This document shows, piece after piece, positions 1 through 5,205 of a stretch of DNA of 5,205 nucleotides. Each line of letters opens with the position of its first letter. Position 1 is the first letter of the stretch. The notes below the pieces were generated by a model. It ran no database searches, was not told the DNA's origin, and saw only the letters and a program-made list of their open reading frames with translations. This stretch comes from an uncultured Collinsella sp. (GTDB taxonomy: Bacteria; Actinomycetota; Coriobacteriia; Coriobacteriales; Coriobacteriaceae): assembly GCA_900751665.1 (NCBI GenBank), contig CAADSV010000205.1, positions 1-5,205 of the forward strand. The letters run 5' to 3'. A program made the translations under genes and the position numbers.

Positions 1-152
1 GAATACACCACGCCGGTAAAAAAGCGCTTGTAGACGTAATAGATCAGGATGCCCATGGCGAGCGCCACGAACAGCGACAGGCCGATCTTGGCAGGGTCGA
101 CCTGGCCAAACGCCTCCAAAACGGAGTTCTTAAAAAAGTCCCTGGTGCTCAT
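1..152 (-). CDS. DUF4956 family membrane protein, N-terminal fragment (cut by window edge)
   Basis: This reading frame is too short for most ORF finders but continues out of the window; only its first 50 codons are present. It starts at ATG 152-150 and begins MSTRDFFKNSVLEAF. A hydrophobic helix at about residues 22-41 is followed by YKRFFTGVVYS. The short N-terminal amphipathic stretch, first helix and basic 'Y+++f+GVVYS' segment are typical of DUF4956 proteins, which are small multi-span membrane proteins commonly encoded beside VTC-domain polymerases. It starts 3 bases after the polymerase stop codon and in the same frame, so the two are almost certainly translated together. The likely role is membrane partner or channel of the polyphosphate polymerase, by analogy with the transmembrane domain fused to eukaryotic VTC subunits; this is inference. 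The ribosome site is a little far from the start (11 bases) but no other start fits. Confidence 0.85.
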   Translation of the reverse strand, partial: MSTRDFFKNSVLEAFGQVDPAKIGLSLFVALAMGILIYYVYKRFFTGVVY

Positions 153-155
153 GGT

Positions 156-947
156 CTAAATATCCCCTCGGTTCCCAAAATCCGATTCCCAGTAGTTAAA
201 TCCGCGCAGGTAGGCGGTCTTTTCGTAACACAGGCAGTACTTAGAGACCGCCGTAAGCTCGGCCGCGCCCGGCGGCACCAAATCGCGCACCAGCTGCGGG
301 CAAAACTCCGTAAACTTGACCTCCATCACCAGCTTGCCGGGCTCCAGGACCGGCAGCGCGGGCAGCGTCACGTCAAAGATATCGAAGCTTCCCACCGCGG
401 CACGCACGCTACTATCAAAGGTAATGCGCACGGTGCCCTCATCCATCACCCACGGCTCGCGCTCGTAGTCCACGATGGTCCGCGGGCGCATCATGTTGCA
501 GATACACTCGATGTAGAACTCGCGACAGAGCGCATAGGGGCTCCTCAGCAAAAAGTCGTAGTCACCGGCCAGAATCTGCTCAAACTCGCCACGCGTGAGC
601 GGCGCGTCCTCCTTGTAGATCCAGCTGCCGTACTTCTTTTTGCGCTCGAGCTTAATCACCTTGTCGCTGCCGTTATAGATGCGAACGCGATACTTTTTGC
701 GCATGAGAATGCCGGCGTCTTTTTCCTCGTAGGCCGAGTTGCAGCAGTCGTCAAAATACAGGCTGCGAATGGTGTAGCCGCCCGCCCGCGCATGCTTGTC
801 CAGCTTAAACACCGGCGCCATGCGACAGGCAAGCGCGGCGTGCTCGCCCTCGTTAATGAGATATTTGAGCTCGTGGCGGTAACGCTCCTGCGTGGCACGC
901 ACAGGCGGGGCCGCCAAGCGCTCAAGCAGCGCGCTAGCCCTCCTCAT
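156..947 (-). CDS. VTC-domain polyphosphate polymerase family protein
   Basis: The 263-residue protein is almost entirely one VTC domain, a triphosphate-tunnel fold of the CYTH type. In yeast Vtc4 this domain makes polyphosphate from ATP. Visible tunnel motifs in order are RHELKYL (residues 24-30), YTIRSLYFDD (58-67), KYRVRIY (85-91, R87 and R89), KLERK (99-103), R155 and YERE (161-164), RITFDS (174-179), MEVKF (208-212, E209 and K211) and SKY (235-237). These match the alternating basic and acidic tunnel residues of the family. There is no SPX domain and no membrane helix, so the protein should be cytosolic and docked to a membrane partner, most likely the DUF4956 protein next to it. About 20 residues precede the domain. 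The ATG at 947 is fixed by a GGAGGA site 5 bases upstream and overlaps the end of the cotH-like gene by 14 bases. Family assignment is firm; polyphosphate as product is inferred from the family. Confidence 0.93.
   Translation of the reverse strand: MRRASALLERLAAPPVRATQERYRHELKYLINEGEHAALACRMAPVFKLDKHARAGGYTIRSLYFDDCCNSAYEEKDAGILMRKKYRVRIYNGSDKVIKLERKKKYGSWIYKEDAPLTRGEFEQILAGDYDFLLRSPYALCREFYIECICNMMRPRTIVDYEREPWVMDEGTVRITFDSSVRAAVGSFDIFDVTLPALPVLEPGKLVMEVKFTEFCPQLVRDLVPPGAAELTAVSKYCLCYEKTAYLRGFNYWESDFGNRGDI
164..169 (-). promoter_or_regulatory. Ribosome binding site for the DUF4956 gene
   Basis: GAGGGG on the minus strand lies inside the end of the polymerase gene, 11 bases before ATG 152-150. 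The spacing is long, which suggests that this start depends on ribosomes arriving from the polymerase gene just upstream. Confidence 0.5.
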
Positions 948-2703
948 ACGTATCCTCCACGACCTTACCGCCGTCTTGCACGTAAAAACACTTCATGCCG
1001 TAGTGCTTGCCATCGTCGGTCACATAGTAGTCAAACGCATCTTGCGTAAAGCCGTCGGAGTTGGTGGCGCGCACGCGCACAAAATACTGGCCGGTATCGG
1101 GGGCATCGCACGTTACCTCCGGCAGCAGCACGTCCTCGGCCTTAAAGATCACGTCAGTAATGGCGTAATCGAGCGCAAGCTCTACGGTGTAGCGAATGTC
1201 GCGCGCCTCAAAGTCGTAGGACGCATCCCAGTTAATGCGCAGCTTGCCGTTATCAATCTGCGGCACACCGATGTAGAACGGCATGGGCTTTTTATAGCTC
1301 TCGCGGAAGCTCTTATAGTTCTCTTCGATCTCGGCCGGAATCGCCGCGGCGATCTGCTCGTATTGATCCTTGGTGACAGGCAGATTATCGATATCGGGCG
1401 AAGCAAAGACCAGGGATTCAGTCACCTCGCGGTAGTGCTTGATCATCTTGGTCAGGCGAGTCTCGGTCAAATACGAGCGCAAGTCCTTGACGGCACGGTC
1501 GAGTTCGCTGCGGAACGACTTGCTGCGCAACGCACGATTGAATAGCACGTTGCCCCAGTAGTTGCTTACGCCGCGCTCCCAGCTCGCATAATCCGAGAAC
1601 CCCGTCAGGCTCAGCTCAAGCTTACGCAGCATGCCGTCGTTATCCCAATCCAGGATATACCAGACCTTGGAGTTAAGCGGGCTGTACAGATAGCAGTTAC
1701 GGTTCTGCGTATCGCAGTTGCCCGTCAGGATCTGAAACGCCAACCAATAGACCAGGTTCTCGGTATCAAAGTAGGTGTCGAGCACGTCATCGATCTTTTG
1801 CGATTCGTCGTTGAGCGCATCGAGCATCTCGATGAGCTTGGTGTGGTCCGTATCGCCCTTAATCTCGAGCATGCCTTCAAAGCTCGCCTGGTTGTAGTCG
1901 GGATCATCGGCAAGCTTAATGGTGTCCTCGTAGCGATGGAAATCAAAGCTGTTCACCTTGTACAGGTGCCCGCTCTTATCCAGGCCATGTGCCTTAAGCG
2001 CCGTCTTGTTGAGCTGCTCCACCTGCGTAAACAGGCCGTAGTCCTCAAAGGTATCGTTGGACTTTTCGGTCTGGTCGCACACCCACAGATGCACAAACTG
2101 CGTGCGCAGGCCCATCATCTGGGGAATCCCGCGGATAAGGTCATAGGCCATCTTGTTGCGAAAACGCATACCCTCGCCCATGTGCTTGTTGAGCGCAATC
2201 GCACGCTGCTGGCGCCAGGTACCTTTTCCTTTTTTGAGCTCCACCTTGTAATTCTTCTTCGTATAACCGCTCGACGTCTGGCCACGCACCTGCACGGTAG
2301 CATTGGGCGCTTCCTCGCCATAGCCAACCTCGCCGGCCACCGGGCCGTCTTCGTCGCCCGCCTGCAAAAGCCCCATTACCTGATAGCGCGTCACGCCCAT
2401 GTCGGCATAGTCATACACCGAGTACGTATTGATCTCGGCCCAGCTATGATCGGTGTTCTCGGAGCTGTTACCGCGCGAGACCGTCAGGTACATGGTCACA
2501 ATGCCCGAGTCGTCGTAGACCTCGTACAGCTCGTCCTTATCGCGAAGGTGCTTGGACTGGTCGGAAGACTCAGCCTTTTTAATCTTGTCCTGTTTTTTGA
2601 CCTTTTTAGTCGAGGATTCGTCCTGAGACGAGCAGCCCGAAAGCAACAGCGCGCCGGCAGCCGCCTCGATCAGGCAGCGGCGAGACATCAACTTATCGAT
2701 CAT
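934..2703 (-). CDS. CotH-family kinase, predicted exported lipoprotein with C-terminal FN3-like domain
   Basis: The 589-residue protein opens with a lipoprotein signal: SRRCLIE (7-13), a hydrophobic stretch, and lipobox LLSGC with the lipidated Cys at 24. A lysine-rich charged linker follows (about 25-60). The CotH domain spans about 65-400. It contains a basic nucleotide-binding-like segment at 140-157 (R140, K149, K150, Y152, K153), a GNCDTQNRN motif at 328-336 (putative catalytic D331) and ILDWDND at 350-356 (putative metal-binding D352/D354). The pair corresponds to the two essential Asp residues of Bacillus subtilis CotH, an atypical protein kinase of the spore coat. Residues about 477-574 look like a fibronectin III or similar beta-sandwich (NGKLRINWDASYD, then GQYFVRVRATNSDG). 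The ATG at 2703 is chosen because a GGGGAGG site lies 5 bases upstream and it gives a clean signal peptide; it overlaps pelG by 11 bases. The target of this outside-facing kinase is unknown; a surface protein or the exported polymer is possible. Confidence 0.9.
   Translation of the reverse strand: MIDKLMSRRCLIEAAAGALLLSGCSSQDESSTKKVKKQDKIKKAESSDQSKHLRDKDELYEVYDDSGIVTMYLTVSRGNSSENTDHSWAEINTYSVYDYADMGVTRYQVMGLLQAGDEDGPVAGEVGYGEEAPNATVQVRGQTSSGYTKKNYKVELKKGKGTWRQQRAIALNKHMGEGMRFRNKMAYDLIRGIPQMMGLRTQFVHLWVCDQTEKSNDTFEDYGLFTQVEQLNKTALKAHGLDKSGHLYKVNSFDFHRYEDTIKLADDPDYNQASFEGMLEIKGDTDHTKLIEMLDALNDESQKIDDVLDTYFDTENLVYWLAFQILTGNCDTQNRNCYLYSPLNSKVWYILDWDNDGMLRKLELSLTGFSDYASWERGVSNYWGNVLFNRALRSKSFRSELDRAVKDLRSYLTETRLTKMIKHYREVTESLVFASPDIDNLPVTKDQYEQIAAAIPAEIEENYKSFRESYKKPMPFYIGVPQIDNGKLRINWDASYDFEARDIRYTVELALDYAITDVIFKAEDVLLPEVTCDAPDTGQYFVRVRATNSDGFTQDAFDYYVTDDGKHYGMKCFYVQDGGKVVEDTYEEG
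953..958 (-). promoter_or_regulatory. Ribosome binding site for the VTC polymerase gene
   Basis: GGAGGA on the minus strand, 5 bases before ATG 947-945, lies within the last codons of the cotH-like gene. It is a near-ideal site and decides the polymerase start, giving a 14-base overlap between the genes. Confidence 0.75.
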
Positions 2704-4237
2704 CAGAACCTCCCCAATGTTTTTGGTACAGGCGAACCACCATACGTTCAAACGCACTGCGCGGCTCACCGCCCACGCGCTTGTCCTCATAGCGTTGCTC
2801 AACACGGTCGAGCACCCGTCCAAGTTCGGTAAACCAGCCCGTTTTGTCGGTCGCCACAATGGGCTGCTGGCTCAGGATACGATACGGCAAGTTGGCGGTA
2901 TAGGTATCGAGCCGCAGCAGCGCCACGATAAAAAACACCGCTGCACCCAACAAAAAGCCAAAGCCGTAAAACTGCTGCGGCAAGAGCAGAGAAACGGCAG
3001 TCGCCAGCCCGGCCACACCGGCAAACAACCCCGAGGCCAGCACGGCCCCCTTATAGTCGGTAAAGTACAGCAAGATGAGCAACACCGTATTGCCCACGGC
3101 ATACAGGCCGTAGCCCACGCACAACGTGCGAAAATACCCGTGCATCAGGTTGTTAAAGCCCAACGGTAGGGCCGAGAGCACTGTGGTCTCGAGCGAGATG
3201 ACCGCCGCCGTCACAAACAGTTGTTTGAGCGCACAAAACCGCAGTTCTCGGTTGAGCGTGGCAAGCATTTCCTCCTCGGCCACCACAATGTCGCCCACCA
3301 CGCCACCGTCGTTGAACAGGCTGTAGTAGTCGCGGTAGCGCGGATAAAAGTTGACCTCGACCGAGACCACAAAGTTGACGGACGTGACCAGGATCGTCAA
3401 AAACGCGATGAGCGCCGGCACATCGTGGTAGGGCGCACCATAAAACAAGCCCTTGACCTGCACGCCAATGGGACCGGCCCAAATTATCACCAAGTGCGCA
3501 AAGAGGCCCAGGTTGGTAAACAAGCCCGTGAGCGCCAACGGAATAAACTGATCAAGCCACCGTAAAAAGAGCCAGGGGCTGCGTTCGCTCTGCGGAAAAA
3601 ACCGGTACAGCAGTACCACGTCCCAGGCGAGCATGACGCCATAGCCCAGAGCAATTGACGCCAAAAGGCCCTCGACCGGCGGCAGACCAAGCGCCAGCGC
3701 GGCCAGGGCGCACAGGCACGCCACGCCAATGGCAGCCGCAAAGCTGCATAGGATACCGCGGTAATCCTTAATAGCGGTGAGATAGCTCATGCCGTTCCAA
3801 TTGACGATCATAATGTTGAACAGCCACAGGCACAGCAGCCCCTGTAGCAGCGTGGCGCCCGAGAACAGCAAAAAGACGCCGTAGAGCACCGTGCCCACAA
3901 CGAGCATGATGGCATTAGATCCCCAAAACGAAGGCAGGATCTCATCCTCGCGCTCAGCAAAAAGCATATCGGCCAAAAAGCGCGTGACCGGCATAGAGAA
4001 AAAACTCGTGAGCGTGAGCGACGCCAGCAGCGTATAGGTCACCATGCACACCAGCAGATCTTGGTTGCCACGGCCCACACCCCACAGACCGCACAGCACC
4101 AAGATACCCACCTGGAGCAGCACGCCCAGCAGCATGGGGCCCGTGCACACAATGCCGGCGTAGCCAAAGGCGCGCATCGTGGCAAACAGACCCTTGCGCC
4201 TAAACAGGCGCTTGAGCTCAAAACCGATTCCAGCCAC
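2693..4237 (-). CDS. pelG: PelG, Pel polysaccharide inner-membrane exporter (MOP/MATE-like)
   Basis: The 514-residue protein begins with the PelG signature MAGIGFELKRLFRR followed by an AxGYAGIVCTGP-type first helix. I count about 12 hydrophobic segments, roughly at 25-52, 61-84, 107-126, 130-150, 160-184, 188-212, 230-253, 273-297, 337-358, 370-392, 395-418 and 421-442, as expected for the flippase superfamily. The loop SVEVNFYPRYRDYYSLFNDGG region (292-312) is another PelG-typical segment. In Pseudomonas aeruginosa PelG works with PelD, PelE and the glycosyltransferase PelF in an inner-membrane synthase complex that carries the Pel chain across the membrane. Here the gene follows pelF with a 3-base gap (TAG CCG GTG). 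The start is GTG, preceded by a strong GAGGGGGAG site 6 bases upstream. A soluble, charged C-terminal tail of about 70 residues makes it longer than the Pseudomonas protein. The assignment is firm. Confidence 0.95.
   Translation of the reverse strand: MAGIGFELKRLFRRKGLFATMRAFGYAGIVCTGPMLLGVLLQVGILVLCGLWGVGRGNQDLLVCMVTYTLLASLTLTSFFSMPVTRFLADMLFAEREDEILPSFWGSNAIMLVVGTVLYGVFLLFSGATLLQGLLCLWLFNIMIVNWNGMSYLTAIKDYRGILCSFAAAIGVACLCALAALALGLPPVEGLLASIALGYGVMLAWDVVLLYRFFPQSERSPWLFLRWLDQFIPLALTGLFTNLGLFAHLVIIWAGPIGVQVKGLFYGAPYHDVPALIAFLTILVTSVNFVVSVEVNFYPRYRDYYSLFNDGGVVGDIVVAEEEMLATLNRELRFCALKQLFVTAAVISLETTVLSALPLGFNNLMHGYFRTLCVGYGLYAVGNTVLLILLYFTDYKGAVLASGLFAGVAGLATAVSLLLPQQFYGFGFLLGAAVFFIVALLRLDTYTANLPYRILSQQPIVATDKTGWFTELGRVLDRVEQRYEDKRVGGEPRSAFERMVVRLYQKHWGGSDDR
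2709..2715 (-). promoter_or_regulatory. Ribosome binding site that fixes the CotH-family gene start
   Basis: GGGGAGG on the minus strand, 5 bases before ATG 2703-2701, lies inside the 3' end of pelG. It selects this ATG over an upstream in-frame TTG at 2859, which would bury the signal peptide behind 52 extra residues, and over the ATG at 2688. Confidence 0.78.
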
Positions 4238-4240
4238 CGG

Positions 4241-5173
4241 CTACTCCCCCTCTCTGGGCAGGTCAAACGCTTGCGCCGTCTCGTCGTACAGCGCGCGATA
4301 GTTGGCGAGCATCTGCTCGTGCAAGAAGTACGTGGCAACGCGACGCTGGCCGCGCTCACCCATCTCGATACGCCGGGCGCGGCTCGCACACATGCGTTCC
4401 ATGGCATCGGCCAAGCCCTTGCGATACATAGGCGGCGTCACAAAACCTGCCACGCCAAAGTCATCACCCGGGGCGCCTTCGAGCAGCTCACGGCAGCAGC
4501 CCACCTCGGTCGTCACGCAGGGACGGCGCGCTGCAAGCGACTCCAGCACGCTGAGCGGCTGGCCCTCGGAGATACTCGTCAAAATGGTAAAGTCGAGCTT
4601 TTCCATGTACTCGACCACGTTGACGCGGCCGGTAAAAATCAGGTCGCGCACGCCCAGGGTTTCGACCAGCGCGTGGCACTCGGCGCCGTACTCCTCGTCG
4701 TCCACGCCGCCCATGATGTGCAGGCGCACCTTGGGCAGGCGCTCGTGCAGCTCAAAGAAGGCATAAATCATGGTCTTAACATCCTTTATGGGCGCCAGGC
4801 GCACCACCGCGCCAATGTCCACCCAGCCGTCATCGGGCTTTAAGGGAATGCCCTTAAAGCAATCGAACTGGATGCCGTTGGGGATGACCAGGCATTTGTC
4901 CGCATCGCAGCCCATATCAATCTGCGTCTTGCGGGCATTATGGAACAAACTCGTCACGCGGAAGGCGCGGCGGTAGATCTCCTCCGAAAGCAGGTAGAAA
5001 AAGCGAATCCAGCGGTCCTTAAACGACGGCACCACCCAATCGGCGCGAATGATCTCTTCCTCGCGCTCGCGGGTATAGATGCCATGCTCGGTCAGCAGCA
5101 CCGGCGCATGGTGAACGCTTGAGCCCAGGCAGGCGAGCAGGCCACCGGAGCCGGTCGAGATGGCATGGTACAC
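4241..5173 (-). CDS. pelF: PelF GT4-family glycosyltransferase, C-terminal 310 residues downstream of an in-frame TAG
   Basis: PelF is the cytosolic glycosyltransferase that polymerises Pel from UDP-sugars. This open stretch starts within the family motif VYHAISTG, then LLTEHGIYTRERE (27-39), IPNGI (97-101), a VVRLAPIKD segment with R125 and K130, and SISEGQPLSVLES with the EX7E pair E203 and E211. The R-x4-K and EX7E spacings equal those of the Pseudomonas residues R325/K330 and E405/E413. That places residue 1 here near Pseudomonas residue 200, so roughly 200 N-terminal residues are missing from this stretch. The codon just upstream (5176-5174) is TAG, and the codons beyond it still read like PelF. 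The GTG at 5173 has no convincing ribosome site and would begin inside a strand of the N-terminal Rossmann domain, so a separate short protein is unlikely to work. I read this as pelF broken by a nonsense mutation or a base error. It ends 3 bases before pelG. Confidence 0.88.
   Translation of the reverse strand: MYHAISTGSGGLLACLGSSVHHAPVLLTEHGIYTREREEEIIRADWVVPSFKDRWIRFFYLLSEEIYRRAFRVTSLFHNARKTQIDMGCDADKCLVIPNGIQFDCFKGIPLKPDDGWVDIGAVVRLAPIKDVKTMIYAFFELHERLPKVRLHIMGGVDDEEYGAECHALVETLGVRDLIFTGRVNVVEYMEKLDFTILTSISEGQPLSVLESLAARRPCVTTEVGCCRELLEGAPGDDFGVAGFVTPPMYRKGLADAMERMCASRARRIEMGERGQRRVATYFLHEQMLANYRALYDETAQAFDLPREGE
4244..4252 (-). promoter_or_regulatory. Ribosome binding site for the pelG GTG start
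   Basis: GAGGGGGAG on the minus strand overlaps the last codons of pelF and sits 6 bases before GTG 4237-4235. The strong site compensates for the weaker start codon and supports coupled translation of pelF and pelG. If pelF is truly truncated by the upstream TAG, this site is what would let pelG still be made. Confidence 0.72.
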
Positions 5174-5205
5174 CTAGGCCACCGGCACATCGGTGCCCAA
5201 CAGGA
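5174..5205 (-). pseudogene. pelF: pelF upstream fragment ending in premature TAG (continues outside window)
   Basis: The last nine codons before the window edge, in the frame of the downstream pelF part, read LLGTDVPVA and then TAG at 5176-5174. PelF proteins normally have a short 'P-x-A-D/E-V-Y-H-A-x-S-T-G' run here, so the sense sequence appears to continue straight through the stop, with the stop replacing an acidic residue. GAG to TAG would be a single-base change. No insertion or deletion is needed. Only 32 bases are visible, so the state of the rest of the gene cannot be judged. It may be a real nonsense mutation or an assembly/base-call error. Confidence 0.65.

Noticed and set aside
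892..1545. Plus-strand open reading frame of 217 codons
   Set aside because: It mirrors the C-terminal part of the CotH-family gene in antisense and shows no family signature; a shadow frame.
1798..2832. Long open reading frame of 344 codons on the plus strand
   Set aside because: It lies antisense to the cotH-like gene and the pelG end, has no recognisable domain, and is the kind of shadow produced by GC-rich codon use. The minus-strand genes carry clear family motifs.
2704..2859. Longer N-terminus for the CotH-family protein, starting at TTG 2859
   Set aside because: The 52 extra residues overlap pelG, look unlike a signal peptide, and would place the lipobox far inside the protein. The ATG at 2703 has a strong ribosome site.
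4061..4843. Plus-strand open reading frame of 260 codons over pelG and pelF
   Set aside because: It is antisense to conserved PelF and PelG motifs, its translation is rich in His, Ala and Gln without any domain, and it has no supporting ribosome site that I can see.
5174..5176. TAG read as a sense codon through a changed genetic code
   Set aside because: The pelF, cotH-like and polymerase genes in this window all end with TAG at the expected protein ends, so TAG acts as a normal stop here. A nonsense mutation or sequence error is simpler.
1..5205. Promoter, terminator, CRISPR, insertion sequence or tRNA within the window
   Set aside because: The genes leave no intergenic space beyond 3 bases, and I saw no direct repeats, inverted-repeat hairpin with T-run, or RNA gene signature on either strand.

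Overview
The window is GC-rich and holds one tightly packed operon fragment read entirely from the minus strand, so transcription runs from high to low coordinates. Five genes follow one another with 3-base gaps or 11-14 base overlaps, and no gene is visible on the plus strand. In transcription order they are: pelF (5' part outside the window), pelG, a CotH-family lipoprotein kinase, a VTC-domain polyphosphate polymerase, and a DUF4956 membrane protein cut by the window edge. Strong purine-rich Shine-Dalgarno sites precede the internal starts. Codon use, the GC-rich composition, the PelF/PelG pair without an outer-membrane module in view, and the exported lipoprotein fit a Gram-positive actinobacterium. 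A gut coriobacterium such as Collinsella or a relative is my best guess, but this is an inference without a database search.

Region by region: 5205-4241 is pelF, the cytosolic GT4 glycosyltransferase that polymerises Pel-type polysaccharide. Its reading frame is broken by an in-frame TAG at 5176-5174, with PelF-compatible sequence on both sides. 4237-2693 is pelG, a 12-helix membrane protein of the MOP flippase superfamily, starting at GTG. 2703-934 is a predicted exported lipoprotein with a CotH kinase domain and a C-terminal fibronectin III-like domain. 947-156 is a stand-alone VTC catalytic domain with the basic tunnel residues of polyphosphate polymerases. 152-1 is the N-terminus of a DUF4956 membrane protein, probably the membrane partner of the VTC enzyme.

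Taken together the genes suggest a surface-polymer system. PelF and PelG would make and export a cationic aminosugar polymer. VTC plus DUF4956 would make polyphosphate at the membrane and perhaps translocate it. CotH would sit outside and phosphorylate an unknown protein or glycan target. The joint function is inference; the individual family calls are strong. No promoter, terminator, RNA gene, mobile element, repeat array or CRISPR was found. The operon's promoter, any pelD/pelE/pelA partners and its end must lie outside the window.
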